From: Paeniglutamicibacter psychrophenolicus
Lineage (GTDB): Bacteria > Actinomycetota > Actinomycetes > Actinomycetales > Micrococcaceae
Direction: 5' to 3'
Assembly (NCBI RefSeq): GCF_017876575.1
Contig: NZ_JAGIOE010000001.1
Location: 3,514,443 to 3,578,442, forward strand
Length of the DNA stretch: 64,000 bases
The notes beneath the pieces are model-generated. The model saw nothing but the letters and a program-made list of their open reading frames with translations. It was not told where the DNA came from and made no database searches. Made by a program: the position numbers and the translations under genes. Positions 42,821 to 51,695 of this stretch are shown piece by piece (the stretch's first letter is position 1; each line of letters starts with the position of its first letter).

Positions 42821-44140
42821 CTACCTGTTCCCGGGGGTGTTGCCCTGGCGCCGTTGGCTGCGCGGGGTGTACTCGCCGCGCAGTGCCATGGCCCGGCGGG
42901 CCTTGTTGCGCGTGACCACCATGCCGATGATGCCGCCAAGCATCATCACGAACTGGAAGGACAGGGCCCACCTGAAGGCGTCGAGGCTGTAGAGCTCGGC
43001 ACCGGCCCCGGCGGCCCGTTGCTGGATGTCCAGCAGCCAGCCCACCACGTAGACGGTGACAAGTGCCGCCAGGAACCCGCCGACGTTCACGATTCCGGTG
43101 GCCGTGCCAATGACGTGGGCGGGGTTGAAGGTGCGCACGAAGTCGAATCCGATCATCGATGCCGGCCCGCCCGAGGCGACGCAGACGATCAGGATGACCA
43201 GCATCCAAATCGGGGCCCGGCCGGGCCAGAGAATCACCACGAGCCAGGTCAGTGCGATCATCCCGATGATGTTGAACGCGATCGCCGAGCGGCGGTGGGG
43301 ATATCGGGCCACTGCAGCCCCGAGCAGCGGGCCGGCCACCATCGCCACAACCACGAAGATGGAAAGCAGCCCGGAGGCGACCGCGGGGCTGATTCCCTGG
43401 CCCGAGACCAGGAAGGGGTATCCCCAGGTCAGCAAGAAGACGTTGGTGGTGAACTGGGTGGTGAAGTGGGTCCAGAAACCCAGCCGCGTCCCCGGTTCCC
43501 GCCAGGCCTCGGCCAGAAGCGTCCGGGCCTTGACCCGTGCCGGCGGTTCCTCGTCGGTGCGCGGGCCGTTGCTGACCAGCACCAGCGCCAGGGCGAAGCC
43601 CACCATGGACAGGGCGGCAAGGGAGAGGAATGCCGGGGTCCAGCTCCACAGGTGAAGCAGGGCCACGAACGGAATCAGCGAGAGCAGCTGGCCCAGCTGG
43701 CCGATCATGCCCGTCACCTGGGTGAGCATGGGGATCCGGTAGCCGGAGAACCAGATCGGCAGCAGCCGGATCACCGAGACGAACGTCATCGCGTCCCCGG
43801 CTCCGACGAAGAACCTGCCCACCAGGCCGGAGGCGACCGAATCGGCCATGGCCAGCAGGAACTGGCCGACCATCATCAATGCCGCTCCCCCGGTGATCAT
43901 GGCCCGCGGGCCCCACCGGTCCACCAGGATGCCCACGGGGATCTGCAGCCCGGCATAGACCACCAGTTGCACCACCGAGAAGGTGGCCAGGATCGAGGCC
44001 GTGGCATCAAAGCGGTCGGTGGCCTCCAGCCCGGCCACGCCAAAGCTGGTGCGCTGCGTGACGGCAATGAGGTAGGCGCCGAGGCTGGCTGCCCACACCA
44101 CCCATGATCGGACGGAGTCGAGGTGTTCGGCCTTGGTCAC
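42821..44140 (-). CDS. Major facilitator superfamily transporter
   Basis: The 439-residue product has about 12 hydrophobic segments. The MFS motif A-like loop (GILVDRWGPRAMITGG) follows segment 2 and another cytoplasmic loop (VARYPHRRSAI) lies in the second half. The substrate is unknown; sequence features do not point to a drug or sugar subclass. The GTG start at 44140 shares one base with the stop of the PAC2 gene, so the two are translationally coupled. The pairing of a PAC2 protein with an MFS carrier is common in Micrococcaceae from memory, but its meaning is not known. Confidence 0.85.
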   Translation of the reverse strand: MTKAEHLDSVRSWVVWAASLGAYLIAVTQRTSFGVAGLEATDRFDATASILATFSVVQLVVYAGLQIPVGILVDRWGPRAMITGGAALMMVGQFLLAMADSVASGLVGRFFVGAGDAMTFVSVIRLLPIWFSGYRIPMLTQVTGMIGQLGQLLSLIPFVALLHLWSWTPAFLSLAALSMVGFALALVLVSNGPRTDEEPPARVKARTLLAEAWREPGTRLGFWTHFTTQFTTNVFLLTWGYPFLVSGQGISPAVASGLLSIFVVVAMVAGPLLGAAVARYPHRRSAIAFNIIGMIALTWLVVILWPGRAPIWMLVILIVCVASGGPASMIGFDFVRTFNPAHVIGTATGIVNVGGFLAALVTVYVVGWLLDIQQRAAGAGAELYSLDAFRWALSFQFVMMLGGIIGMVVTRNKARRAMALRGEYTPRSQRRQGNTPGNR

Positions 44141-45075
44141 TAGGATTCCTTGGCAGCCGTGCCACCTTGTTCGGGGAAGCCGGAGAGGAATGCCTCCGCG
44201 GCCAGGGCAAGTTCTTCGCCGTCGGGGACCTCGGCATCGGCGGTCACCAGCAGCGAACGCCGCTCGATCTCCGGGACGTGCTGGTCAAAGCGTGTTTCGA
44301 AGTTCTCCACCATCCGCGCCACGTCCGGGGTTGCGGCAACCTGCTCGGCGATCTGTGGTTCGAGGTTGCGGCCGGCCTCGCGCAGTCGGTCCGTGGGCAG
44401 GCCAAGTTCCATGGCCGCGCCCACGTATTCCAGGATGCCTACGGCAACCTGCGGGTATTCGGCCTCGGAGAGGTAGTGCGGAACATGGATGGAATATCCC
44501 ACCGCGTCGCGCCCGGCCTCGATCAGCCTGACCTCGATGAGGGCGGCAAGGCTCGCCGGCAGTTCAGCGGTGGGGGTCCAGGTGGAGATCCCCTCGATCA
44601 GGTCCTTGCGGTTGCCGTGGGCGGTGACGCCCAGCGGGCGGGTGTGCGGAACCGGCATCGGCACCGCGTCGAAGGAAACGGCCAATTGCACGTTGAAGGC
44701 CTTGACCAGGGCGACGACGGCGGCGGTGACCCGTTCCCAGGCCAGGTCCGGTTCGGGCCCGGTCAGGAAGAGGAAGTCCCGCTCCAGCCCGTCGGTCAGC
44801 CGATACAGTTCCAGGCGCGGCGCCTGGTAGGCGGCAAAGTGGTCGCCAAGGAAGGAAATCTGGGGGCGTCGTTCGCGGTAGTTGATCAGCTGGTCGATGT
44901 CGAAGGAGGCGATCAGCCGCGGTTCGAGCGAGTCCAGCAGTTCGGTGCGGACCTGGGACAGCGCGTGTCCGGCATCCGCATGGCCGCGAAGGCCAATGAG
45001 CAGGTCAAGGCCCTGAAGCTCGAGTGCATCCAGGTCCTGGTCTTCGAACCTGATCAGGGATTGGGGGTCAAGCAT
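44140..45075 (-). CDS. PAC2 family protein (proteasome assembly chaperone-like)
   Basis: The 311-residue product matches the bacterial PAC2 family: LIGLRGHADAGHALSQV at the N-terminus, LIASFDIDQLINYRERRP, and the conserved VSFDAVPMPVPHTRP with the invariant P-H-T-R-P. Eukaryotic PAC2 helps assemble the 20S proteasome; bacterial members have unproven roles, although actinobacteria do have proteasomes. ATG 45075 follows AAAGGAGC. It leads the PAC2-MFS operon. No proteasome genes (prcBA, pup, mpa) are in the window. Confidence 0.83.
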   Translation of the reverse strand: MLDPQSLIRFEDQDLDALELQGLDLLIGLRGHADAGHALSQVRTELLDSLEPRLIASFDIDQLINYRERRPQISFLGDHFAAYQAPRLELYRLTDGLERDFLFLTGPEPDLAWERVTAAVVALVKAFNVQLAVSFDAVPMPVPHTRPLGVTAHGNRKDLIEGISTWTPTAELPASLAALIEVRLIEAGRDAVGYSIHVPHYLSEAEYPQVAVGILEYVGAAMELGLPTDRLREAGRNLEPQIAEQVAATPDVARMVENFETRFDQHVPEIERRSLLVTADAEVPDGEELALAAEAFLSGFPEQGGTAAKES

Positions 45076-45483
45076 TGCCGCTGCTCCTTTCAGGTTGCGT
45101 CATGGGTTCCGCCGGCCGCACCGACGCCGAGGGCCAAGGCCTTCGGGCGGCCCCGGCTTCCTTGCCGCAGCAACCGAATCGGTGCGACGTGAACTACGGG
45201 AAAGCCGTGGGCAGGTGCGGGCCGGGTGAACCCAACGATGATTCGATCGGTTGCCTACTGAAGTGGTCAACCGCTTCGGAAGCTGTTTTCTTCCCGTGGC
45301 CCGGCTTCAATTCTAGGCCGGTTGCCCCGCCGATGCGCTGTGGGCTCGGTCTCAGCGATACGATCGATAAAGGCCAATCGGCGTTTGCGTCCCGGTAACC
45401 CCGGGAACACGCGGCCGTTTCGGCTCCTTCGATGCATGGGCATTCGACGTGCATGTACACATCCAACGAACAGGAATCGTTTC
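45076..45483. other. Intergenic region between divergent PAC2 and pepA
   Basis: I see no convincing gene in these 408 bases. They must hold two divergent promoters. No strong hairpin or dyad was seen. Confidence 0.45.
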
Positions 45484-46998
45484 GTGATCAACTCCATGGA
45501 TCTCAAGCTGACCGCTGTCTCCACCGACATCAAGCGCATCAGTGCCGGCGCACTGGTTCTTGGTGTCGCCAAGGGCACCGACGGTCCGGTTCTGGTGGCC
45601 TCGCCCTTCAGCGCCAAGGTCACCGAATCCCTCCAGGGTTCCCTGGCCGCCCTGAACATCACCGGTGCCGCCGATGAACTGGTCCGCCTGCCGGCCACCG
45701 CCGAGACCAAGGCCGAGACCCTGGCGTTCGCCGGCCTGGGTGCCTTCGAGGAATCCACGCTGACCGAGGAAGCCTTGCGCCGGGCCGCCGGCTCCGCCAC
45801 GCGCCAACTCGCCGGCGTGCCCACCGTGCTCTTCGCACTGCCGGCGGCCACGGTGGGACAGGCAGCTGCCATCGCCGAGGGCGTGGCCCTTGGCGCCTAC
45901 CAGTTCAACAACCACCGTTCCACCCCTGCCAAGAAGCTGCCGCTGGGCGAGGCAGTCATCGCCACCGCCGCCTCCGCGGACAAGGACCTGCCGGCCGCGC
46001 TGAAGCGTGCCGCGATCCTGGGCCGCACCGTGCGCGCCACCCGCGATCTGGTCAACACCGCACCAAACGTGCTCTTCCCGGAGTCCTTCGCCCAGGCGGT
46101 CAAGGACAACGCCAAGGGCCTGCCGCTGAAGGTCACCGTGCTCGATGACAAGAAGCTCGAAAAGGACGGCTACGGCGGCCTGATCGGCGTGGGCGGCGGA
46201 TCCGAGCGTGGACCGCGCCTGGTCAAGATCGAATACTCCCCCGCCAAGGCCACCAAGCACCTGGCCCTGGTCGGAAAGGGCATCACCTTCGACACCGGCG
46301 GCATCTCCATCAAGCCGGCAGCCGGCATGCACCTGATGAAGAACGACATGGCCGGCGCCGCGACCATCAACCAGGCCATCGTTGCGATTGCCGAGCTGGG
46401 CCTGCCGATCAAGGTCACCGCATGGCTGTGCATGGCCGAGAACATGCCAGGCGGCGCCTCGACCCGTCCGGGCGATGTGATCACCATGTTCGGCGGCAAG
46501 ACCGTCGAGGTGCTCAACACCGACGCCGAGGGCCGATTGGTCATGGCCGACGGCCTGGTGGCAGCGAGCAACGAAAAGCCCGATGCGATCATCGACGTCG
46601 CCACGCTGACCGGCGCGCAGGTCGTGGCCCTGGGCCACCGCACCACCGGTGTCATGGGCGATGACACGTTGCGCGATGCAGTGGTTGCCGCCGCGGACCT
46701 GGCCGGCGAAACCGCCTGGGCCATGCCGTTGCCCGAGGAACTGCGCCCGAGCATCGACTCGCAGGTGGCCGACCTGGCCAACATCGGCGAGCGGATGGGC
46801 GGGATGATGACCGCTGCGGTGTTCCTCAACGAGTTCGTCGGCGAGGTCGATGGCGTGAAGATCCCGTGGGCCCACATGGACATCGCCGGGCCGGCCTTCA
46901 ACGAGCAGGCACCCTACGGATACACCCACAAGAACGCCACCGGATCCTCGGTGCGCACCCTGGTGACGCTGGCCGAGCAGATGTCGGCCGCCAAGTAG
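45484..46998 (+). CDS. pepA: Leucyl aminopeptidase (M17 family)
   Basis: This cytosolic dizinc aminopeptidase removes N-terminal residues from peptides. The 504-residue product has an N-terminal macro-like domain and a C-terminal catalytic domain with the M17 signature NTDAEGRL. Other metal and substrate elements are VGKGITFDTGGISIKP, MKNDMAGA and ATLTGAQVVALG. GTG 45484 was chosen because AGGA lies 8 nt upstream; ATG 45498-region (MDLKLTAVS) is an alternative. It opens the plus-strand run pepA-lpd-sucB, the order seen around Rv2213-Rv2215 in M. tuberculosis, but ends with its own terminator. Confidence 0.93.
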   Translation: MINSMDLKLTAVSTDIKRISAGALVLGVAKGTDGPVLVASPFSAKVTESLQGSLAALNITGAADELVRLPATAETKAETLAFAGLGAFEESTLTEEALRRAAGSATRQLAGVPTVLFALPAATVGQAAAIAEGVALGAYQFNNHRSTPAKKLPLGEAVIATAASADKDLPAALKRAAILGRTVRATRDLVNTAPNVLFPESFAQAVKDNAKGLPLKVTVLDDKKLEKDGYGGLIGVGGGSERGPRLVKIEYSPAKATKHLALVGKGITFDTGGISIKPAAGMHLMKNDMAGAATINQAIVAIAELGLPIKVTAWLCMAENMPGGASTRPGDVITMFGGKTVEVLNTDAEGRLVMADGLVAASNEKPDAIIDVATLTGAQVVALGHRTTGVMGDDTLRDAVVAAADLAGETAWAMPLPEELRPSIDSQVADLANIGERMGGMMTAAVFLNEFVGEVDGVKIPWAHMDIAGPAFNEQAPYGYTHKNATGSSVRTLVTLAEQMSAAK

Positions 46999-47027
46999 CA
47001 CGTCCGGGCCACCCGGCCCACCCGCCA

Positions 47028-47051
47028 ATTTCTACTTCTTGTAGTAGAAAT
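47028..47051. repeat. ATTTCTACT dyad downstream of pepA
   Basis: ATTTCTACT (47028-47036), six bases, and its exact complement AGTAGAAAT (47043-47051). Read differently it contains TTCTAC-N5-GTAGTA, one mismatch from the dyads upstream of cydA. It sits 29 nt after the pepA stop and before the pepA terminator. It may be a weak hairpin or a stray repressor site. Confidence 0.5.
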
Positions 47052-47063
47052 CCGCGAATGCAT

Positions 47064-47104
47064 GCGGCGGCGGCCCTTCAACCGCAACGAAGGGCCGCCG
47101 CCGC
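47064..47104 (+). terminator. Terminator after pepA
   Basis: A perfect 15-bp stem (GCGGCGGCGGCCCTT with its complement) around an 11-nt loop. Confidence 0.87.
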
Positions 47105-47301
47105 TGTGCAACCGGTCACAGGCATGGGCAATCTGCCTCACCGCATGTGGCCGACCGCGTTTCGGGGGGCTAAGGTAATCCTGATAGATCACTAGCATTA
47201 CCGTACTTGTGCGAGCCCTGACCCGGGTTGGCAGGTACACCCCCAACAGACCCCTGGCCGACCACGACGTCGGCCACAACTCATAACGAGGGAGCGTTCA
47301 C

Positions 47302-48681
47302 GTGGCCGAATCGGCAGCAACGCAAGAATTCGACATCCTCATTCTCGGTGGCGGTTCCGCCGGCTACTCGGCAGCATTGCGCGCCGTCCAGCTGGGTTTC
47401 ACCGTCGGCTTGATTGAAAAGGCCAAGCTCGGTGGCACCTGCCTGCACACCGGTTGCATCCCCACCAAGGCGTACCTGCACTCCGCCGAATTGGCCGAGA
47501 ACGCTCGCGAAGGCGCGAAGTACGGCATCAACACCACCCTCGATTCCATCGACCTCGGTGCCGTGCGCAGCTACAAGGACGGCATTGTCGCCGGCAAGCA
47601 CAAGGGCCTGTCGGGCCTGCTGAAGATGAAGAAGGTGACCGTTATCGAAGGTAACGGCCGCCTGGTTTCCCAGGACACCATCGACGTTGACGGCGTTCCC
47701 TACAAGGGCAAGAACATCATCCTCGCCACCGGCTCCGAGTCCAAGACCTTTGGCCTGGAAATCGGCGGACGCATCCTCACCAGCACCGAGGCGCTGAACA
47801 TGGACACCCTGCCCAAGAGCGCCATCGTGCTCGGCGGCGGCGTCATCGGCGTCGAGTTCGCTTCCGTGTGGAAGTCCTTCGGCGTCGAGGTCACCATCGT
47901 CGAGGGCCTGCCTTCCCTGGTTCCGAACGAGGATCCCTCGATCATCAAGAACCTGGAGCGTGCCTTCAAGAAGCGCGGCATCAAGTTCAACACCGGCGTC
48001 TTCTTCGAAAAGGTCGAGCAGGACGCCAACGGCGTCAAGGTCTCCCTGGCCGACGGCAAGGTCCTCGAAGCCGAGATCGTGCTGGTTGCAGTTGGCCGCG
48101 GCCCGGTCACCGCGAACCTGGGTTACGAAGAGCAGGGCATCCCGATGGACCGCGGCTTCGTGCTCGCCAACGAGCGCTGCCACACCGGCGTGGGCAACAT
48201 CTACGCGATCGGCGACATCGTCCCGGGCGTCCAGCTTGCGCACCGCGGCTACCAGCACGGCATCTTCGTCGCCGAGGAAATCGGCGGCCTGAACCCGGTG
48301 GTCGTCGAGGACATCAACATCCCGAAGGTCACCTTCTGCGAACCGGAGATCGCTTCGGTTGGCTACTCCGAGCCGGCCGCCAAGGCCAAGTTCGGCGACG
48401 ACCAGATCGAGGTCACCGAGTACAACCTGGCCGGCAACGGCAAGTCCTCGATCCTGGGCACTTCCGGCCTGATCAAGATGGTGCGCGTCAAGAACGGCCC
48501 GATCGTGGGCGTTCACGGCATCGGCGGCCGCATCGGCGAGCAGATCGGCGAGGCACAGTTGATCGTGAACTGGGAAGCCTACCCGGAGGATGTGGCACAG
48601 CTCATCCACGCACACCCGACGCAGAACGAATCGCTTGGCGAGGCCGCAATGGCCCTGGCCGGCAAGCCGTTGCACGGTTAG
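47302..48681 (+). CDS. lpd: Dihydrolipoyl dehydrogenase (E3)
   Basis: This flavoprotein re-oxidises dihydrolipoyl groups of 2-oxoacid dehydrogenase complexes, making NADH. The 459-residue product has the FAD motif ILGGGSAGYSAA, the redox disulfide GGTCLHTGCIPTK, and the NAD motif VLGGGVIGVEFAS. The C-terminal HAHPTQNES provides the active-site His-Glu pair. No lipoyl domain is fused. The GTG start at 47302 follows GAGGGAG. It precedes sucB, the lipoyl-bearing E2, but a terminator lies between them, so they can be expressed separately. Confidence 0.95.
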   Translation: MAESAATQEFDILILGGGSAGYSAALRAVQLGFTVGLIEKAKLGGTCLHTGCIPTKAYLHSAELAENAREGAKYGINTTLDSIDLGAVRSYKDGIVAGKHKGLSGLLKMKKVTVIEGNGRLVSQDTIDVDGVPYKGKNIILATGSESKTFGLEIGGRILTSTEALNMDTLPKSAIVLGGGVIGVEFASVWKSFGVEVTIVEGLPSLVPNEDPSIIKNLERAFKKRGIKFNTGVFFEKVEQDANGVKVSLADGKVLEAEIVLVAVGRGPVTANLGYEEQGIPMDRGFVLANERCHTGVGNIYAIGDIVPGVQLAHRGYQHGIFVAEEIGGLNPVVVEDINIPKVTFCEPEIASVGYSEPAAKAKFGDDQIEVTEYNLAGNGKSSILGTSGLIKMVRVKNGPIVGVHGIGGRIGEQIGEAQLIVNWEAYPEDVAQLIHAHPTQNESLGEAAMALAGKPLHG

Positions 48682-48694
48682 TCACAAACGCTTA

Positions 48695-48730
48695 ACCGGG
48701 CACGCGCGCCACGAGGTGCGCGTGCCCGGT
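48695..48730 (+). terminator. Terminator between lpd and sucB
   Basis: A 13-bp perfect stem (arms 48695-48707 and 48718-48730; ACCGGGCACGCGC with complement) lies just after lpd. A TAAGCT hexamer at 48735-48740 could be the -10 box of a separate sucB promoter. Confidence 0.75.
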
Positions 48731-48827
48731 GCACTAAGCTCGGAGGCACTGACCTCCAACGGGATGTGCGGGAAACCGCGGATCTCTCGCACACAAATTT
48801 TTTTAGTTTTAGGAGAACGGGAACAAG

Positions 48828-50564
48828 ATGTCTGAAACCGTGAACTTGCCCGCTTTGGGTGAAAGCGTCACCGAAGGCACCGTTACGCGCTGGCTCAAGC
48901 AGGTCGGCGACCGCGTCGAGGTCGACGAGCCGTTGCTGGAGGTTTCGACCGACAAGGTTGACACCGAAATCCCTTCGCCGGTAGCCGGCGTCATCGAGGA
49001 AATCCTCGTCGCCGAAGACGAGACCGCCGAAGTTGGAGCCGCACTGGTTCGCATCGGCGACGGCTCGGGTTCGGCCGCTGCCGCACCGGCCGCAGAGGCA
49101 CCCGCAGCAGTCGAGGCCCCGGCCGCCGCACCGGCACCGGTTGCCGAAGCCGCTCCGGCAGCTCCGGCCGCCGCTGCAGCACCGGCATCCGGCACCGAGA
49201 TCACCCTCCCGGCGCTGGGCGAATCCGTGACCGAAGGCACAGTCACCCGCTGGCTCAAGGCCGTGGGCGAAGAAGTTGCCGTTGACGAGCCGCTGCTCGA
49301 GGTTTCCACCGACAAGGTCGACACCGAGGTTCCGTCCCCGGTCGCCGGAGTCCTGCTGGAAATCCGCGTTCCGGAAGACGAGACCGCCGAGGTCGGCGCC
49401 GTCCTGGCCGTCATCGGTGCTGCAGGCGCAGCCGCCCCGGCAGCACCCGCCGCCCCCGCCGCACCGGTTGAGGCTCCCGCTCCGGCCGCCGCTCCGGCAC
49501 CTGCCGCTGCTCCGGCCCCGGTGACTGCTCCGGCTCCCGTTGCCGCGCCGGCCCCTGTCGCCGCTCCGGCTCCGGTCGCTGCTCCGGCCGCACCGGCTGC
49601 CCCGGTGGCAGCCGCAGCACCTGCAGCAGGCAACGACGGCTACGTCACCCCGCTGGTTCGCCGCCTGGCCAACCAGAACAACGTCGACCTGTCCACCGTG
49701 ACCGGCACCGGCGTTGGCGGTCGTATCCGCAAGCAGGACGTCATCGATGCCGCAGCCGCGACAAAGACCGCCCCTGCAGCAGTTTCGGCCCCCGCGGCCG
49801 CACCTGCAGCGAAGGCCGCAGCCCCGGTTGTTGCCTCCTCGCTGCGTGGCACCGTGGAGAAGGCACCGCGCATCCGCCAGGTCATCGCCCGCCGCATGCG
49901 CGAGTCGCTGGAAATCTCCACCCAGCTGACCCAGGTGCACGAGGTCGACATGACGCGCATCGCCAAGCTGCGCAATGCCGCCAAGAACGACTTCGCTGCC
50001 GTCAACGGCTCCAAGCTCACCTTCCTGCCGTTCATCCTCAAGGCCGTGGCCGAGGCGCTGAAGCAGCACCCGAAGCTGAACGCCGAGTACGACGAGTCCA
50101 AGCAGGAGATCACCTACCACAACGCCGAGCACCTGGCGATTGCGGTGGACACCGACAAGGGCCTGCTGGTTCCTGTCATCTCCAACGCCGGAGACCTGAA
50201 CCTTGCCGGCCTGGCCGCCAAGATCACCGACGTGGCCTCGCGCACGCGCAACAACAAGATCGGCCCGGACGAGCTGTCCGGCGGAACGTTCTCGATCACG
50301 AACATCGGTTCGGTCGGCGCACTCTTCGACACCCCGATCATCAACCAGCCGCAGGTTGCCATCCTGGGCACCGGCGCCATCGTGAAGCGTGCGGTCGTCG
50401 TGACCGGCGCCGACGGGGACGACACCATCGCCATCCGCCACATGATGTACCTGTCGCTGACCTACGACCACCGCCTGGTCGACGGCGCCGATGCAGGTCG
50501 CTTCCTGCAGACGCTGAAGGCACGCCTTGAAGAAGGTGCCTTCCAGGCAGACCTGGGTCTCTAG
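48828..50564 (+). CDS. sucB: Dihydrolipoamide acyltransferase (E2) with two lipoyl domains
   Basis: This is the core subunit of the 2-oxoglutarate (and in mycobacteria also pyruvate) dehydrogenase complex. The 578-residue product has two nearly identical lipoyl domains, with lipoylated lysines in [10 protein letters not shown] at Lys43 and Lys163. Ala/Pro-rich linkers join them. A peripheral-subunit-binding domain lies near residues 270-310 ([19 protein letters not shown]), and the C-terminal acyltransferase domain has [15 protein letters not shown] with the catalytic His and Asp. The second linker is built of tandem PAPVAA units. ATG 48828 follows AGGAGAA. The lipoate enzymes LipB and LipA that act on it are encoded 3-5 kb downstream. 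It is equivalent to dlaT (Rv2215), so it may serve both complexes. Confidence 0.93.
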   Translation: MSETVNLPALGESVTEGTVTRWLKQVGDRVEVDEPLLEVSTDKVDTEIPSPVAGVIEEILVAEDETAEVGAALVRIGDGSGSAAAAPAAEAPAAVEAPAAAPAPVAEAAPAAPAAAAAPASGTEITLPALGESVTEGTVTRWLKAVGEEVAVDEPLLEVSTDKVDTEVPSPVAGVLLEIRVPEDETAEVGAVLAVIGAAGAAAPAAPAAPAAPVEAPAPAAAPAPAAAPAPVTAPAPVAAPAPVAAPAPVAAPAAPAAPVAAAAPAAGNDGYVTPLVRRLANQNNVDLSTVTGTGVGGRIRKQDVIDAAAATKTAPAAVSAPAAAPAAKAAAPVVASSLRGTVEKAPRIRQVIARRMRESLEISTQLTQVHEVDMTRIAKLRNAAKNDFAAVNGSKLTFLPFILKAVAEALKQHPKLNAEYDESKQEITYHNAEHLAIAVDTDKGLLVPVISNAGDLNLAGLAAKITDVASRTRNNKIGPDELSGGTFSITNIGSVGALFDTPIINQPQVAILGTGAIVKRAVVVTGADGDDTIAIRHMMYLSLTYDHRLVDGADAGRFLQTLKARLEEGAFQADLGL

Positions 50565-50577
50565 GACTTGGTTGGAG

Positions 50578-50610
50578 GGGGCGCTCACCGCTTTTGGCGG
50601 TGGGCGCCCC
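50578..50610 (+). terminator. Terminator after sucB
   Basis: A 14-bp stem (one G-T pair) around TTTTG, followed by TTT, which makes it a classical rho-independent terminator 14 nt after the stop. Confidence 0.88.
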
Positions 50611-50669
50611 TTTGCTATGTCCTGCGCCACCTTTGGCCGGGCAAATTCTTGATGGTGTGCAGTTTCCAC

Positions 50670-50675
50670 TAGGCT
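50670..50675 (+). promoter_or_regulatory. -10 box of a likely leaderless promoter
   Basis: TAGGCT followed by exactly 6 nt and the ATG at 50682. A TTGATG at 50649-50654 could be a weak -35 box with short spacing. Confidence 0.55.
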
Positions 50676-50681
50676 TGCGGC

Positions 50682-51032
50682 ATGACCTTTTTGACTGCAA
50701 TCCTGGTATTCCTGCACGTTTTAGGTGCAGCGGCAATCTTTGGCGGCTGGCTCGCCAACTTCAAGACCCCGACCGTCAACATCTGGCAGTGGTATGGCGC
50801 CATCGCCCAGCTGGTGACCGGGCTGCTTCTTGTCGGTGTGCTCGAGATGCGTGATCTTGAAGTGAACAACATCAAGATCGGCGTCAAGCTCCTGCTGGCC
50901 ATCGGCGTCTTCGTCGCGGCCCTGCTGGGCCGCAAGAAGATCAAGAACGGACTTGAGGTTCCCACCGGGCTGGCCCACGGAACCGGCGGCACCGCCCTGA
51001 TCGCCATCGCCGTGGCAACCCTCTGGGTCTAA
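50682..51032 (+). CDS. Small integral membrane protein (hypothetical)
   Basis: The 116-residue product is almost entirely hydrophobic, with four predicted membrane segments (about residues 3-22, 35-52, 66-84 and 99-115). The loops LEMRDLEVNNIKIGVK and GRKKIKNG are basic. I do not recognise a named family with certainty; similar small proteins occur in actinobacteria. The start has a leaderless promoter. It is flanked by terminators on both sides, so it is a single-gene unit. Confidence 0.72.
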   Translation: MTFLTAILVFLHVLGAAAIFGGWLANFKTPTVNIWQWYGAIAQLVTGLLLVGVLEMRDLEVNNIKIGVKLLLAIGVFVAALLGRKKIKNGLEVPTGLAHGTGGTALIAIAVATLWV

Positions 51033-51071
51033 CCCCCAGCGGGCACCCGCCGGTTTCTTGCCGGTGCGCAG

Positions 51072-51106
51072 GCGGCCTGCCACCAGGATTACTGGTGGCA
51101 GGCCGC
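51072..51106 (+). terminator. Terminator after the small membrane protein gene
   Basis: A perfect 15-bp stem (GCGGCCTGCCACCAG with its complement) around GATTA. Confidence 0.87.
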
Positions 51107-51208
51107 TTCGTCGTTCAACGGGTCCCTTTGGTTCGCCACGCGGTGCCCCTAGGATGGGCCTTGAAGGCGCTCGCCTTCGTCTCGTTGCAGATTCAAGGAG
51201 TCATCACC

Positions 51209-51646
51209 ATGGCATTCACAAGAAGCGCAAGCACCGTTTGGAGCGGCGACCTGGCCTCCGGCACCGGGGAAACCACCTTCGAGACCTCGGGCATCGGCAC
51301 GTTCCCGGTTACCTGGCGTGCCCGCACCGAGGCAGCCGAGGGCAAGACCAGCCCGGAGGAATTGATTGCCGCGGCCCATGCCTCGTGCTTCTCGATGGCG
51401 CTGAGCAACATCTTGAAGGGTGCCGGCCACGTTGCCGAGAAGCTGGAAACCACCGCGGAGGTGGACTTCGACACCAGCGACGGCGCCAAGATCAGCGAAA
51501 TCCGGCTGACACTCAAGGCCACCATTCCGGGCCTGACCGATGAAGAATTCCAGACCCATGCGCAAGCAGCCAAGGTGGGTTGCCCGGTGTCCGCCGCCCT
51601 GGCAGCCGTTCCATCCATCACCCTGGATGCCAGCCTGACCCAGTAG
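51209..51646 (+). CDS. OsmC/Ohr-family peroxiredoxin
   Basis: This thiol peroxidase detoxifies organic hydroperoxides. The 145-residue product has the two redox cysteines expected for the family: AAHASCFSMALS and KVGCPVSAAL. The pattern TSPEELIAAAHASC is typical of the OsmC subgroup (YhfA/OsmC) rather than OhrA. ATG 51209 follows AAGGAG; a TAGGAT hexamer at 51150-51155 is a plausible -10 box. It is monocistronic and convergent with the kinase gene. Confidence 0.9.
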   Translation: MAFTRSASTVWSGDLASGTGETTFETSGIGTFPVTWRARTEAAEGKTSPEELIAAAHASCFSMALSNILKGAGHVAEKLETTAEVDFDTSDGAKISEIRLTLKATIPGLTDEEFQTHAQAAKVGCPVSAALAAVPSITLDASLTQ

Positions 51647-51653
51647 CCGCCTT

Positions 51654-51684
51654 GCCGGTGTGCCACGCAGAAAGGCACACCGGC
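51654..51684. terminator. Bidirectional terminator between osmC and the kinase gene
   Basis: An 11-bp perfect stem (GCCGGTGTGCC with its complement) around a 9-nt loop, in a 49-nt gap between convergent genes. Confidence 0.8.
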
Positions 51685-51695
51685 ACGCTGTGGGG

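Noticed and set aside
47171-47202. Possible DtxR/IdeR-type box or GGTAAT...ATTACC operator upstream of lpd
   Set aside because: Only about 12 of 19 positions fit the iron-box consensus, and the 6-bp repeat with a 17-nt spacer is weak, so I did not list it as a site.
49430-49640. Short direct repeats in sucB that might look like a CRISPR or satellite array
   Set aside because: They are in frame and encode the PAPVAA linker between the E2 domains.
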